A stretch of 64,000 bases of DNA from Amblyomma americanum (lineage: Eukaryota; Arthropoda; Arachnida; Ixodida; Ixodidae): contig NW_027526685.1 in assembly GCF_052857255.1 (NCBI RefSeq), positions 1-64,000 of the forward strand, in the 5' to 3' direction. The notes beneath the pieces were generated by a model. The model was not told where the DNA came from and searched no databases. It worked only from the letters and a program-made list of their open reading frames with translations. Numbering within the stretch: the stretch's first letter is position 1; each line of letters begins with the position of its first letter. The translations under genes and the position numbers were made by a program. Positions 1 through 13,800 of the stretch are shown piece after piece.

Positions 1-2245
1 TTGTTTTGAGCCGCAATACAAGTTTTCGCGCAGTTCTGAGAGAAAAAGTTTACACCTATCTCTCGTCTACTCTTCGACGACTTGTAAAATCGATGCACGT
101 TAATCGCGCTAGTTTCGATCTAAAACAATGTATCCCGTTGTTTTGAGCCGGAATACAAGTTTTCGCGCAGTTCTGAGAGAAAAAGTTTACACCTTTCTCT
201 CGTCTACTCTTCGTCGACTTGTAAATCGATGCTCGTTAATCTTGCTAGTTTCGATCTAAAACGATGTATCTCGTTGTTTTGAGCCGGAATGCAAGTCTTC
301 GCGCAGTTATGAGAGAAAAAGTTTACACCTTTCTCTCGTCTACTCTTCGACGACTTGCAAAATCGATGCTCGTGAATCTTGCTAGTTTCGATCTAAAACG
401 ATGTATCCCGTTGTTTTCAGCCGGAATACAAGTTTTTGCGCAGTTATGAGAGAAAAAGTTTACACCTATCTCTCGTCTACTCTTCGACGACTTGTAAAAT
501 CGATGCTCGTTAATCGTGCTAGTTTCGATCTAAAACGATGTATCCCGTTGTTTTGAGCCGGAATACAAGTTTTCGCGCAGTTCTGAGAGAAAAAGTTTAC
601 ACCTTTTTCTCGTCTACTCTTCGACGTCTTTAAAATCGATGGTCGTGAATCTTGCTAGGTTCAATCTAAAACGATGTATCCCTTTGTTTTGAGCCGAAAT
701 ACAAGTTTTCTCGCAGTTCTGAGAGAAAAAGTTTACACGTTTCTCTCGTCTACTCTTCGACGACTTGTAAAATCGATGCACGTGAATTTTGCTAGTTTCG
801 ATCTAAAACGATGTATCCCGTTGTTTTGAGCCGGAATACAAGTTTTTCGCGCAGTTCTGAGAGAAAAAGTTTACACCTTTCTTTCGTCTACTCTTCGACG
901 ACTTGTAAAATCGATGCCCGTGAATTTTGCTTGTCTTGATCTAAAACGATGTATCCCGTTGTTTTGAGCCGCAATACAAGTTTTTGCGCAGTTCTGAGAG
1001 AAAAAGTTTACACCTTTCTCTCGTTCTCTTCGACGACATGTAAAATCGATGCTCGTGAATTTTGCTACTTTCGATCTAAAACTATGTATCCCGTTGTTTT
1101 GAGCCGGTATACAATTTTTCGCGCAGTTCTGAGAGAAAAAGTTTACACCTTTCTCTCGTCTACTCTTCGACGACTTGTAAAATCGATGCTCGTGAATCTT
1201 GATAGTTTCGATCTAAAGCGATGTATTCCGTTGTTTTTGAGCCGGAATACCAGTTTTCGCGCAGTTCTGCAGAGAAAAATTTACACCTTTCTCTCGTCTA
1301 CTCTGCGACCACTTGTAAAATCGATGCTCGTGAATCTTGCTAGTTTCGATCTAAAACAATGTATCCTGTTGTTTTGAGCCGGAATACAAGTTTTCGCGCA
1401 GTTCTGAGAGAAAAAGTTTACACCTTTCTCTCGTCTTACTCTTCGACGACTTGTAAAATCGATGCTCGTGAATCTTGATAGTTTCGCTCTAAAACAATGT
1501 ATCCCGTTGTTTTTGAGCCGGAATACAGTTTCGCGCAGTTCTGAGAGAAAAAGTTTACACCCTTTCTCTCGTCTACTCTTCGACGACTTGTAAAATCGAT
1601 GCTCGTTAATCGTGCTAGTTTCAATCTAAAACGATGTATCCCGTTGTTTTGAGCCGGAATACAAGTTTTCGCGCAGTTCTGAGAAAAAGTTTACACCTTT
1701 TTCTCGTCTACACTTCGACCGACTTGTAAAATCGATGCTCGAGAATCTTGCTAGTTTCGATCTAAAACGATGTATCCCGTTGTTTTTGAGCCGGAATACA
1801 AGTTTTCGCGCAGTTCTGAGAGAAAACGTTTACACCTTTCTCTCGTCTACTCTTCGACGACTTGTAGAATCGATGCTCGTGAATCTTGATAGTATCGCTC
1901 TAAAACGATGTATCCCGTTGTTTTGAGCCGGAATACAAGTTTTCGCGCAGTTCTGAGAGAAAAAGTTTACACCTTTCTCCCGTCTACTCTTCGACGACTT
2001 GTAAAATAGATGCACGTTAATCGCGCTAGTTTCGATCTAAAACGAATGTATCCCGTTGTTTTGAGCCGGAATACAAGTTTTCGCGCAGTTCTGAGAGAAA
2101 AAGTTTACACCTTTCTCTCGTCGACTCTTCGTCGACTTGTATATCCGATGCGTCGTTAATCTTGCTAGTTTCGATCTAAAACGATGTATCTCGTTGTTTT
2201 GAGCCGGAATACAAGTCTTCGCGCAGTTATGAGAGAAAAAGTTTA
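1..2245 (+). repeat. Long-range duplicate of 24990-27230
   Basis: The order of monomer variants from 1 to about 2245 matches 24990 to about 27230, at an offset of 24989 bp that drifts to 24983 through one-base indels. Shared landmarks are the GATGTATCTCGTTG monomer at 261 and 25250, the TGTTCTCTTCGACGACATG monomer near 1020 and 26010, and the CTCCCGTCTACTC monomer near 1977 and 26961. The match breaks near 2250, where the left copy has CTTTCTTTCGTC and the right copy has CTTTCTCTCGTC followed by CTTGTTAAATCG. Confidence 0.75.
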
Positions 2246-4440
2246 CACCTTTCTTTCGTCTACTCTTCGACGACTTGTAAAATCGATGCTCGTGAATTTT
2301 GCTTGTCTTGATCTAAAACGATGTATCCCGTTGTTTTGAGCCGCAATACAAGTTTTTTGCGCAGTTCTGAGAGAAAAAGTTTACACCTTTCTCTCGTTCT
2401 CTTCGACGACATGTAAAATCGACGCTCGTGACTTTTGCTACTTTCGATCTAAAACGATGTATCCCTGTTGTTTTGAGCCGGTATACAATTTTTCGCGCAG
2501 TTCTGAGAGAAAAAGTTTACACCTTTCTCTCGCCTACTCTTCGACGACTTGTAAAATCGGATGCTCGTGAATCTTGATAGTTTCGATCTAAAACGATGTA
2601 TCCGTTGTTTTGAGCCGGAATACAAGTTTTCAGCGCAGTTCTGAGAGAAAAATTTACACCTTTCTCTCGTCTACTCTGGCGACCACTTGTAAAATCGATG
2701 CTCGTGAATCTTGCTAGTTTCGATCTAAAAACAATGTATCCCCGTTGCTTTTGAGCCGGAATACAAGTTTTCGCGCAGTTCTGAGAGAAAAAGTTTACAC
2801 TATCTCTCGTCTACTCTTCGACGACTTGTAAAATCGATGCACGTTAATCGCGCTAGTTTCGATCTAAAACAATGTATCCCGTTGTTTTGAGCCGGAATAC
2901 AAGTTTTCGCGCAGTTCTGAGAAAAACGTTTACACCTTTTTCTCGTCTACTCTTCGACGACTTGTAAAATCGATGCTCGAGAATTTGCTAGTTTCGATCT
3001 AATACGATGTATCCCGTTGTTTGAGCCGGAATACAAGTTTTCGCGCAGTTCTGAGAGAAAACGTTTACAACCTTTCTCTCGTCTACTCTTCGACGACTTG
3101 TAAATCGATGCTCGTGAATCTTGATAGCTTTCGCTCTAAAACAATGTATCCCGTTGTTTTGAGCCGGAATACAATTATTCGTATCCCGTTGTTTTGAGCC
3201 GCAATACAAGTTTTCGCGCAGTTCTGAGAGAAAAAGTTTACACCTATCTCTCGTCTACTCTTCGACGACTTGTAAAATCGATGCACGTTAATCGCGCTAG
3301 TTTCGATCTAAAACAATGTATCCCGTTGTTTTGAGCCGGAATACAAGTTTTCGCGCAGTTCTGAGAGAAAAAGTTTACACCTTTCTCTCGTCTACTCTTC
3401 GTCGACTTGTAAATCGATGCTCGTTAATCTTGCTAGTTTCGATCTAAAACGATGTATCTCGTTGTTTTGAGCCGGAATGCAAGTCTTCGCGCAGTTATGA
3501 GAGAAAAAGTTTACACCTTTCTCTCGTCTACTCTTCGACGACTTGCAAAATCGATGCTCGTGAATCTTGCTAGTTTCGATCTAAAACGATGTATCCCGTT
3601 GTTTTCAGCCGGAATACAAGTTTTCGCGCAGTTATGAGAGAAAAAGTTTACACCTATCTCTCGTCTACTCTTCGACGACTTGTAAAATCGATGCTCGTTA
3701 ATCGTGCTAGTTTCGATCTAAAACGATGTATCCCGTTGTTTTGAGCCGGAATACAAGTTTTCGCGCAGTTCTGAGAGAAAAAGTTTACACCTTTTTCTCG
3801 TCTACTCTTCGACGTCTTTAAAATCGATGCTCGTGAATCTTGCTAAGTTCAATCTAAAACGATGTATCCCTTTGTTTTGAGCCGAAATACAAGTTTTCTC
3901 GCAGTTCTGAGAGAAAAAGTTTACACGTTTCTCTCGTCTACTCTTCGACGACTTGTAAAATCGATGCACGTGAATTTTGCTAGTTTCGATCTAAAACGAT
4001 GTATCCCGTTGTTTTGAGCCGGAATACAGTTTTCGCGCAGTTCTGAGAGAAAAAGTTTACACCTTTCTTTCGTCTACTCTTCGACGACTTGTAAAATCGA
4101 TGCCCGTGAATTTTGCTTGTCTTGATCTAAACGATGTATCCCGTTGTTTTGAGCCGCAATACAAGTTTTTGCGCAGTTCTGAGAGAAAAAGTTTACACCT
4201 TTCTCTCGTTCTCTTCGACGACATGTAAAATCGATGCTCGTGAATTTTGCTACTTTCGATCTAAAACTATGTATCCCGTTGTTTTGAGCCGGTAATACAA
4301 TTTTTCGCGCAGTTCTGAGAGAAAAAGTTTACACCTTTCTCTCGTCTACTCTTCGACGACTTGTAAAATCGATGCTCGTGAATCTTGATAGTTTCGATCT
4401 AAAGCGATGTATTCCGTTGTTTTGAGCCGGAATACAAGTT
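1..4440 (+). repeat. ~3.19-kb higher-order repeat, second copy partial
   Basis: The monomer series at 1 to about 1245 recurs from 3189 to about 4435 at an offset of 3188 bp. It includes the unusual GAGCCGGAATGCAAGTCTTC monomer (282 and 3470) and the CCTTTGTTTTGAGCCGAAAT monomer (681 and 3869). The copies part near 1245, where the first has GAATACCAG and the second GAATACAAGTTTTCACG. This is the same family of variants as at 25.1-26.2 kb. Confidence 0.7.
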
Positions 4441-7400
4441 TTCACGCAGTTCTGAGAGAAAATTTACACCTTTCTTTCGTCTACTCTGCGACGACTTGTA
4501 AAATCGATGCTCGTGATTCTTGATAGTTTCGATCTAAAACGATGTATCCCGTTGTTTTGAGCCGGAATGCAAGTTTTCGCGCAGTTCTGAGAGAAAAAGT
4601 TTACACCTTTCTCTCGTCTACTCTTCGACGACTTGTAAAATCGATGCTTGTGAATCTAGATAGTTTCGCTCTAAATCAATGTATCCCGTTGTTTGAGCCG
4701 GAATACGAGTTTTCGCGCAGTTCTGAGAGAAAACGTTTACACCTTTCTCTCGTCTACTCTTCGACGACTTGTAAAATCGATGCTCGTGAATTTTACTTGT
4801 CTTGATCTAAAACGATGTATCCGTTGTTTTGAGCCGGAATACAAGTTTTCGCGCAGTTCTGAGAGAAAACGTTTACACCTTTCTCTCGTCTACTCTTCGA
4901 CGACTTGTTAAATCGATGCTCGTGAATTTTGCTACTTTCGATCTAAAACGATGTATTCCCGTTGTTTTGAGCCGGAATTCAATTTTTCGTGCAGTTCTGA
5001 GAGAAAAAGTTTACACCTTTCTCTCGTCTACTCTTCGACGACTTGTAAAATTGATGCTCGTGAATTTTGCTAATTTCGATCTAAAACGATGTATCCCGTT
5101 GTTTTGAGCCGGAATACAAGTTTTCGCGCAGTTCTGAGAGAAAAAGTTTACACCTTTCTCTCGTCTACTCTTCGTCGACTTGTAAATCGATGCTCGTTAA
5201 TCTTGCTAGTTTCGATCTAAAACGATGTATCCCGTTGTTTTGAGCCGGAATACAAGTCTTCGCGCAGTTATGAGAGAAAAAGTTTACACCTTTCTCTCGT
5301 CTACTCTTCGACGACTTGTAAAATCGATGCTCGTGAATCTTGCTAGTTTCGATCTAAAAACGATGTATCCGTTGTTTTGAGCCGGAATACAAGTTTTCGC
5401 GCAGTTCTGAGAGAAAAAGTTTACACCTATCTCTCGTCTACTCTTCGACGACTTGTAAAATCGATGCTCGTTAATCGTGCTAGTTTCGATCTAAAACGAT
5501 GTATCCCGTTGTTTTGAGCCGGAATACAAGTTTTCGCGCAGTTCTGAGAGAAAAAGTTTACACCTTTTTCTCGTCTACTCTTCGACGACTTTAAAATCGA
5601 TGCTCGTTAATCGTGCTAGTTTCGATCTAAAACGATGTATCCCGTTGTTTTGAGCCGAATACAGTTTTCGCGCAGTTCTGAGAGAAAAAGTTTACACCTT
5701 TTTCTCGTCTACTCTTCGACGTCTTTAAAATCGATGCTCGTGAATCTTGCTAAGTTCAATCTAAAACGATGTATCCCTTTGTTTTGAGCCGAAATACAAG
5801 TTTTCTCGCAGTTCTGAGAGAAAAAGTTTACCACGGTTCTCTCGTCTACTCTTCGACGACTTGTAAAATCGATGCACGTGAATTTTGCTAGTTTCGATCT
5901 AAAACGATGTATCCCGTTGTTTTGAGCCGGAATACAAGTTTTCGCGCAGTTCTGAGAGAAAAAGTTTACACCTTTCTTTCGTCTACTCTTCGACGACTTG
6001 TAAAATCGATGCCGTGAATTTTGCTTGTCTTGATCTAAAACGATGTATCCCGTTGTTTTGAGCCGCAATACAAGTTTTTGCGCAGTTCTGAGAGAAAAAG
6101 TTTACACCTTTCTCTCGTTCTCTTCGACGACATGTAAAATCGATGCTCGTGAATTTTGCTACTTTCGATCTAAAACTATGTATCCCGTTGTTTTGAGCCG
6201 GTATACAATTTTTCGCGCAGTTCTGAGAGAAAAAGTTTACACCTTTCTCTCGTCTACTCTTCGACGACTTGTAAAATCGATGCTCGTGAATCTTGATAGT
6301 TTCGATCTAAAGCGATGTATTCCGTTGTTTTGAGCCGGAATACAAGTTTTCACGCAGTTCTGAGAGAAAAATTTACACCTTTCATTTCGTCTACTCTGCG
6401 ACGACTTGTAAAATCGATGCTCGTGATTCTTGATAGTTTCGATCTAAAACGATGTATCCCGTTGTTTTGAGCCGGAATGCAAGTTTTCGCGCAGTTCTGA
6501 GAGAAAAAGTTTACACCTTTCTCTCGTCTACTCTTCGACGACTTGTAAAATCGATGCTTGTGAATCTAGATAGTTTCGCTCTAAATCAATGTATCCCGTT
6601 GTTTTGAGCCGGAATACGAGTTTTCGCGCAGTTCTGAGAGAAAACGTTTACACCTTTCTCTCGTCTACTCTTCGACGACTTGTAAAATCGATGCTCGTGA
6701 ATTTTACTTGTCTTGATCTAAAACGATGTATCCCGTTGTTTTGAGCCGGAATACAAGTTTTCGCGCAGTTCTGAGAGAAAACGTTTACACCTTTCCTCTC
6801 GTCTACTCTTCGACGACTTGTTAAATCGATGCTCGTGAATTTTGCTACTTTCGATCTAAAACGATGTATCCCGTTGTTTTGAGCCGGAATTCAATTTTTC
6901 GTGCAGTTCTGAGAGAAAAAGTTTACAACCTTTCTCTCGTCTACTCTTCGACGACTTGTAAAATTGATGCTCGTGAATTTTGCTAATTTCGATCTAAAAC
7001 GATGTATCCGTTGTTTTTGAGCCGGAATACAAGTTTTCGCGCAGTTCTGAGAGAAAAAGTTTACACCTTTCTCTCGTCTACTCTTCGTCGACTTGTAAAT
7101 CGATGCTCGTTAATCTTGCTAGTTTCGATCTAAAACGATGTATCCCGTTGTTTTGAGCCGGAATACAAGTCTTCGCGCAGTTATGAGAGAAAAAGTTTAC
7201 ACCTTTCTCTCGTCTACTCTTCGACGACTTGTAAAATCGATGCTCGTGAATCTTGCTAGTTTTCGATCTAAAACGATGTATCCCGTTGTTTTGAGCCGGA
7301 ATACAAGTTTTCGCGCAGTTCTGAGAGAAAAAGTTTACACCCTATCTCTCGTCTACTCTTCGACGACTTGTAAAATCGATGCTCGTTAATCGTGCTAGTT

Positions 7401-7535
7401 TCGATCTAAAACGATGTATCCCGTTGTTTTGAGCCGGAATACAAGTTTTCGCGCAGTTCTGAGAGAAAAAGTTTACACCTTTTTCTCGTCTACCTCTTCG
7501 ACGACTTTAAAATCGATGCTCGTGAATCTTGCTAG
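3835..7535 (+). repeat. ~1.91-kb (14-monomer) tandem higher-order repeat, two copies
   Basis: The copies are about 3835-5745 and 5746-7535, at an offset of about 1906-1910 bp. Landmarks that recur in order are TGCTAAGTTCAATC (3840, 5748), the AGCCGCAATACAAGTTTTTG monomer (4154, 6062), GTGAATCTAGATAG (4650, 6560), a GGAATTCAATTTTTCGTGC monomer (4975, 6886) and the GTCTTCGCGCAGTTATG monomer (5256, 7166). One-base indels separate the copies. Fourteen monomers of 137 bp would be 1918 bp. Confidence 0.75.
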
Positions 7536-7849
7536 TTTTGATCTAAAACGATGTACTCCCTTTGTTTTGAGCCGAATACAAGTTTTCCTCGCAGTTCTGA
7601 GAGAAAAAGTTTACACGTTTCTCTCGTCTACTCTTCGACGACTTGTAAAATCGATGCACGTGAATTTTGCTAGTTTCGATCTAAAACGATGTATCCCGTT
7701 GTTTTGAGCCGGAATACAAGTTTTCGCGCAGTTCTGAGAGAAAAAGTTTACACCTTTCTTTCGTCTACTCTTCGACGACTTGTAAAATCGATGCTCGTGA
7801 ATTTTGCTTGACCTTGATCTAAAACGATGTATCCCGTTGTTTTGAGCCG

Positions 7850-10800
7850 CAATACAAGTTTTTGCGCAGTTCTGAGAGAAAAAGTTTACACCTTTCTCTT
7901 GTTCTCTTCGACGACATGTAAAATCGATCTCTCGTGAATTTTGCTACTTTCGATCTAAAACGATGTATCCCGTTGTTTTGAGCCGGTATACAATTTTTCG
8001 CGCAGTTCTGAGAGAAAAAGTTTACACCTTTTTCTCGTCTACTCTTCGACGACTTGTAAAATCGATGCTCGTGAATCTTGATAGTTTCGATCTAAAACGA
8101 TGTATTCCGTTGTTTTGAGCCGGAATAAAGTTTTCACGCAGTTCTGAGAGAAAAATTTACACCTTTCTTTCGTCTACTCTGCGACGACTTGTAAAATCGA
8201 TGCTCGTGATCCTTGCTAGTTTCGATCTAAAACGATGTATCCCGTTGTTTTGAGCCGGAATACAAGTTTTCGCGCAGTTCTGAGAGAAAAAGTTTACACC
8301 TTTTTCTCGTCTACTCTTCGACGACTTGTAAAATCGATGTTAGTGAATCTAGATAGTTTCGCTCTAAATCAATGTATCCCGTTGTTTTGAGCCGGAATAC
8401 GAGTTTTCGCGCAGTTCTGAGAGAAAACGTTTACACCTTTCTCTCGTCTACTCTTCGACGACTTGTAAAATCGATGCTCGTTAATTGTGCTAGTTTCGAT
8501 CTAAAACGATGTATCCCGTTGTTTTGAGCCGCAATACAAGTTTTCGCGCAGTTCTGAGAGAAAACGTTTACACCTTTCTCTCGTCTACTCTTCGACGACT
8601 TGTTGAATCGATGCTCGTGAATTTTGATACTTTCGATCTAAAACGATGTATCCCGTTGTTTTGAGCCGGAATACAATTTTTCGTGCAGTTCTGAGAGAAA
8701 AAGTTTACACCTTTCTCTCGTCTACTCTTCGACGACTTGTAAAATTGATGCTCGTGAATTTTGCTAATTTCGATCTAAAACGATGTATCCCGTTGTTTTG
8801 AGCTGGAATACAAGTTTTCGCGCAGTTCTGAGAGAAAAAGTTTACACCTTTCTCTCGTCTACTCTTCAACGACTTGTTAAATCGATGCTCGTGAATTTTG
8901 CTACTTTCGACCTAAAAAGATGTATATTGTTGTTTGAGCCGGAATACAATTTTTCGCGCAGATCCGAGAGAAAAAGTTTACACCTTTCTCTCGTCTACTC
9001 TTCGACGACTTGTAAAATCGATGCTCGTGAATCTTGATAGTTTCGATCTAAAACGATGTTTTCCGTTGTTTTGAGCCGAAATACAAGTTTTCGCGCAGTT
9101 CTGAGAGAAAAATTTACACCTTTCTCTCGTCTACTCTGCAACGACTTGTAAAATCGATGCTCGTGAATCTTGCTAGTTTCGATCTAAAACGATGTATCCC
9201 GTTGTTTTGAGCCGGAATACGAGTTTTCGCGCAGTTCTGAGAGAAAAAGTTTACACCTTTCCCTCGTCTACTCTTCGACGACTTGTAAAATCGATGCTCG
9301 TTAATCTTGATAGTTTCGATCTAAAACGATGTTTTCCGTTGTTTTGAGCCGAAATACAAGTTTTCGCGCAGTTCTGAGAGAAAAATTTACACCTTTCTCT
9401 CGTCTACTCTGCAACGACTTGTAAAATCGATGCTCGTGAATCTTGCTAGTTTCGATCTAAAACGATGTATCCCGTTGTTTTGAGCCGGAATACGAGTTTT
9501 CGCGCAGTTCTGAGAGAAAAAGTTTACACCTTTCCCTCGTCTACTCTTCGACGACTTGTAAAATCGATGCTCGTTAATCTTGATAGTATCGCTCTAAAAC
9601 GATGTACCCCGTTGTTTTGAGCCGGAATACAAGTTTTCGCGCAGTTCCGAGAGAAAAAGTTTACACCTTTCTCTCGTCTACTCTTCGACGACTTGTAAAA
9701 TCAATGCTCGTGAATCTTGATAGTTTCGATCTAAAACGATGTATCCCGTTGTTTTGAGCCGGAATACAAGTTTTCGCGCAGTTCTGAGAGAAAAAGTTTA
9801 CACCTTTCTCTCGTCGACTCTTCGTCGACTTGTATATCGATGCTCGTTAATCTTGCTAGTTTCGATCTAAAACGATGTATCTCGTTGTTTTGAGCCGGAA
9901 TACAAGTCTTCGCGCAGTTATGAGAGAAAAAGTTTACACCTTTCTTTCGTCTACTCTTCGACGACTTGTAAAATCGATGCTCGTGAATTTTGCTTGTCTT
10001 GATCTAAAACGATGTATCCCGTTGTTTTGAGCCGCAATACAAGTTTTTGCGCAGTTCTGAGAGAAAAAGTTTACACCTTTCTCTCGTTCTCTTCGACGAC
10101 ATGTAAAATCGACGCTCGTGAATTTGGCTACTTTCGATCTAAAACGATGTATCCCGTTGTTTTGAGCCGGTATACAATTTTTCGCGCAGTTCTGAGAGAA
10201 AAAGTTTACACCTTTCTCTCGCCTACTCTTCGACGACTTGTAAAATCGATGCTCGTTAATCTTGATAGTTTCGATCTAAAACGATGTATCCCGTTGTTTT
10301 GAGCCGGAATACAAGTTTTCGCGCAGTTCTGAGAGAAAAATTTACACCTTTCTCTCGTCTACTCTGCGACCACTTGTAAAATCGATGCTCGTGAATCTTG
10401 CTAGTTTCGATCTAAAACAATGTATCCCGTTGTTTTGAGCCGGAATACAAGTTTTCGCGCAGTTCTGAGAGAAACAGTTTACACCTTTCTCTCGTCTACT
10501 CTTCGACGACTTGTAAAATCGATGCTCGTGAATCTTGATAGTTTCGCTCTAAAACAATGTATCCCGTTGTTTTGAGCCGGAATACCAGTTTTCGCGCAGT
10601 TCTGAGAGAAAAAGTTTACCCCTTTCTCTCGTCTACTCTTCGACGACTTGTAAAATCGATGCTCGTTAATCGTGCTAGTTTCAATCTAAAACGATGTATC
10701 CCGTTGTTTTGAGCCGGAATACAAGTTTTCGCGCAGTTCTGAGAAAAAGTTTACACCTTTTTCTCGTCTACTCTTCGACGACTTGTGAAATCGATGCTCG

Positions 10801-13800
10801 AGAATCTTGCTAGTTTCGATCTAAAACAATGTATCTCGTTGTTTTGAGCCGGAATACAAGTTTTCGCGCAGTTCTGAGAGAAAAAGTTTACACCTTTCTC
10901 TCGTCTACTCTTCGTCGACTTGTAAATCGATGCTCGTTAATCTTGCTAGTTTCGATCTAAAACGATGTATCCCGTTGTTTTGAGCCGGAATACAAGTCTT
11001 CGCGCAGTTATGAGAGAAAAAGTTTACACCTTTCTCTCGTCTACTCTTCGACGACTTGTAAAATCGATGCTCGTGAATCTTGCTAGTTTCGATCTAAAAC
11101 GATGTATCCCGTTGTTTTGAGCCGGAATACAAGTTTTCGCGCAGTTCTGAGAGAAAAAGTTTACACCTATCTCTCGTCTACTCTTCGACGACTTGTAAAA
11201 TCGATGCTCGTTAATCGTGCTAGTTTCGATCTAAAACGATGTATCCGTTGTTTTGAGCCGGAATACAAGTTTTCGCGCAGTTCTGAGAGAAAAAGTTTAC
11301 CACCTTTTTCTCGTCTACTCTTCGACGACTTTAAAATCGATGCTCGTGATCCTTGCTAGTTTTGATCTAAAACGATGTATCCCTTTGTTTTGAGCCGAAA
11401 TACAAGTTTTCTCGCAGTTCTGAGAGAAAAAGTTTACACGTTCTCTCGTCTACTCTTCGACGACTTGTAAAATCGATGCACGTGAATTTTGCTAGTTTCG
11501 ATCTAAAACGATGTATCCCGTTGTTTTGAGCCGGAATACAAGTTTTCGCGCCAGTTCTGAGAGAAAAAGTTTACACCTTTCTTTCGTCTACTCTTCGACG
11601 ACTTGTAAAATCGATGCTCGTGAATTTTGCTTGACTTGATCTAAAACGATGTATCCCGTTGTTTTGAGCCGCAATACAAGTTTTTGCGCAGTTCTGAGAG
11701 AAAAAGTTTACACCTTTCTCTCGTTCTCTCTCGACCGACATGTAAAATCGATTCTCGTGAATTTTGCTACTTTCGATCTAAAAACGATGTATCCCGTTGT
11801 TTTGAGCGGCTATACAATTTTTCGCGCAGTTCTGAGAGAAAAAGTTTACACCTTTTTCTCGTCTACTCTTCGACGACTTGTAAAATCGATGCTCGTGAAT
11901 CTGATAGTTTCGATCTAAAACGATGTATTCCGTTGTTTTGAGCCGGAATACAAGTTTTCACGCAGTTCTGAGAGAAAAATTTACACCTTTCTTTCGTCTA
12001 CTCTGCGACGACTTGTAAAATCGATGCTCGTGATCCTTGCTAGTTTCGATCTAAAACGATGTATCCCGTTGTTTTGAGCCGGAATACAAGTTTTCGCGCA
12101 GTTCTGAGAGAAAAAGTTTACACCTTTTTCTCGTCTACTCTTCGACGACTTGTAAAAATCGATGTTAGTGAATCTAGATAGTTTCGCTCTAATCAATGTA
12201 TCCCGTTGTTTTGGAGCCGGAATACGAGTTTTCGCGCAGTTCTGAGAGAAAACGTTTGCACCTTTCTCTCGTCTACTCTTCGACGACTTGTAAAATCGAT
12301 GCTCGTTAATCGTGCTAGTTTCGATCTAAAACGATGTATCCCGTTGTTTTGAGCCGCAATACAAGTTTTCGCGCAGTTCTGAGAGAAAAGTTTACACCTT
12401 TCTCTCGTCTACTCTTCGACGACTTGTTGAATCGATGCTCGTGAATTTTGATACTTTCGATCTAAAACGATGTATCCCGTTGTTTTGAGCCGAATACAAT
12501 TTTTCGTGCCAGTTCTGAGAGAAAAAGTTTACACCTTTCTCTCGTCTACTCTTCGACGACTTGTAAAATTGATGCTCGTGAATTTTGCTAATTTCGATCT
12601 AAAACGATGTATCCCGTTGTTTTGAGCTGGAATACAAGTTTTCGCGCAGTTCTGAGAGAAAAAGTTTACACCTTTCTCTCGTCTACTCTTCAAACGACTT
12701 GTTAAATCGATGCTCGTGATTTTGCTACTTTCGACCCAAAAAGATGTATATTGTTGTTTTTGAGCCGGAATACAATTTTTCGCGCAGATCCGAGAGAAAA
12801 AGTTTACACCTTTCTCTCGTCTACTCTTCGACGCTTGTAAAATCGATGCTCGTGAATCTTGATAGTTTCGATCTAAAACGATGTTTTCCGTTGTTTTGAG
12901 CCGAAATACAAGTTTTCGCGCAGTTCTGAGAGAAAAATTTACACCTTTCTCTCGTCTACTCTGCAACGACTTGTAAAATCGATGCTCGTGAATCTTGCTA
13001 GTTTCGATCTAAAACGATGTATCCCGTTGTTTTGAGCCGGAATACGAGTTTTCGCCGCAGTTCTGAGAGAAAAAGTTTACACCTTTCCCTCGTCTACTCT
13101 TCGACGACTTGTAAAATCGATGCTCGTGAATCTTGATAGTTTCGATCTAAAACGATGTATTTCGTTGTTTTGAGCCGAATACAAGTTTTCGCGCAGTTCT
13201 GAGAGAAAAATTTACACCTTTCTCTCGTCTACTCTGCGACGACTTGTAAAATCGATGCTCGTGAATCTTGCTAGTTTCGATCTAAAACGATGTATCCGTT
13301 GTTTTGAGCCGGAATACGGAGTTTCTCGCGCAGTTCTGAGAGAAAAAGTTTACACCTTTCCCTCGTCTACTCTTCGACGACTTGTAAAATCGATGCTCGT
13401 TAATCTTGATAGTATCGCTCCTAAAACGATGTACCCCCGTTGTTTGAGCCGGAATACAAGTTTTCGCGCAGTTCCGAGAGAAAAAGTTTACACCTTTCTC
13501 TCGTCTACTCTTCGACGACTTGTAAAATCAATGCTCGTGAATCTTGATAGTTTCGATCTAAAACGATGTATCCCGTTGTTTTGAGCCGGAATACAAGTTT
13601 TCGCGCAGTTCTGAGAGAAAAAGTTTACACCTTTCTCTCGTCGACTCTTCGTCGACTTGTATATCGATGCTCGTTAATCTTGCTAGTTTCGATCTAAAAC
13701 GATGTATCTCGTTGTTTTGAGCCGGAATACAAGTCTTCGCGCAGTTATGGAGAGAAAAAGTTTACACCTTTCTTCGTCTACTCTTCGACGACTTGTAAAA

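Noticed and set aside
100..140. CENP-B-box-like match at TTTCGATCTAAAACGATG
   Set aside because: It agrees with the TTCG and central A of the box but lacks the CGGG end, so the match is too weak to report as a site.
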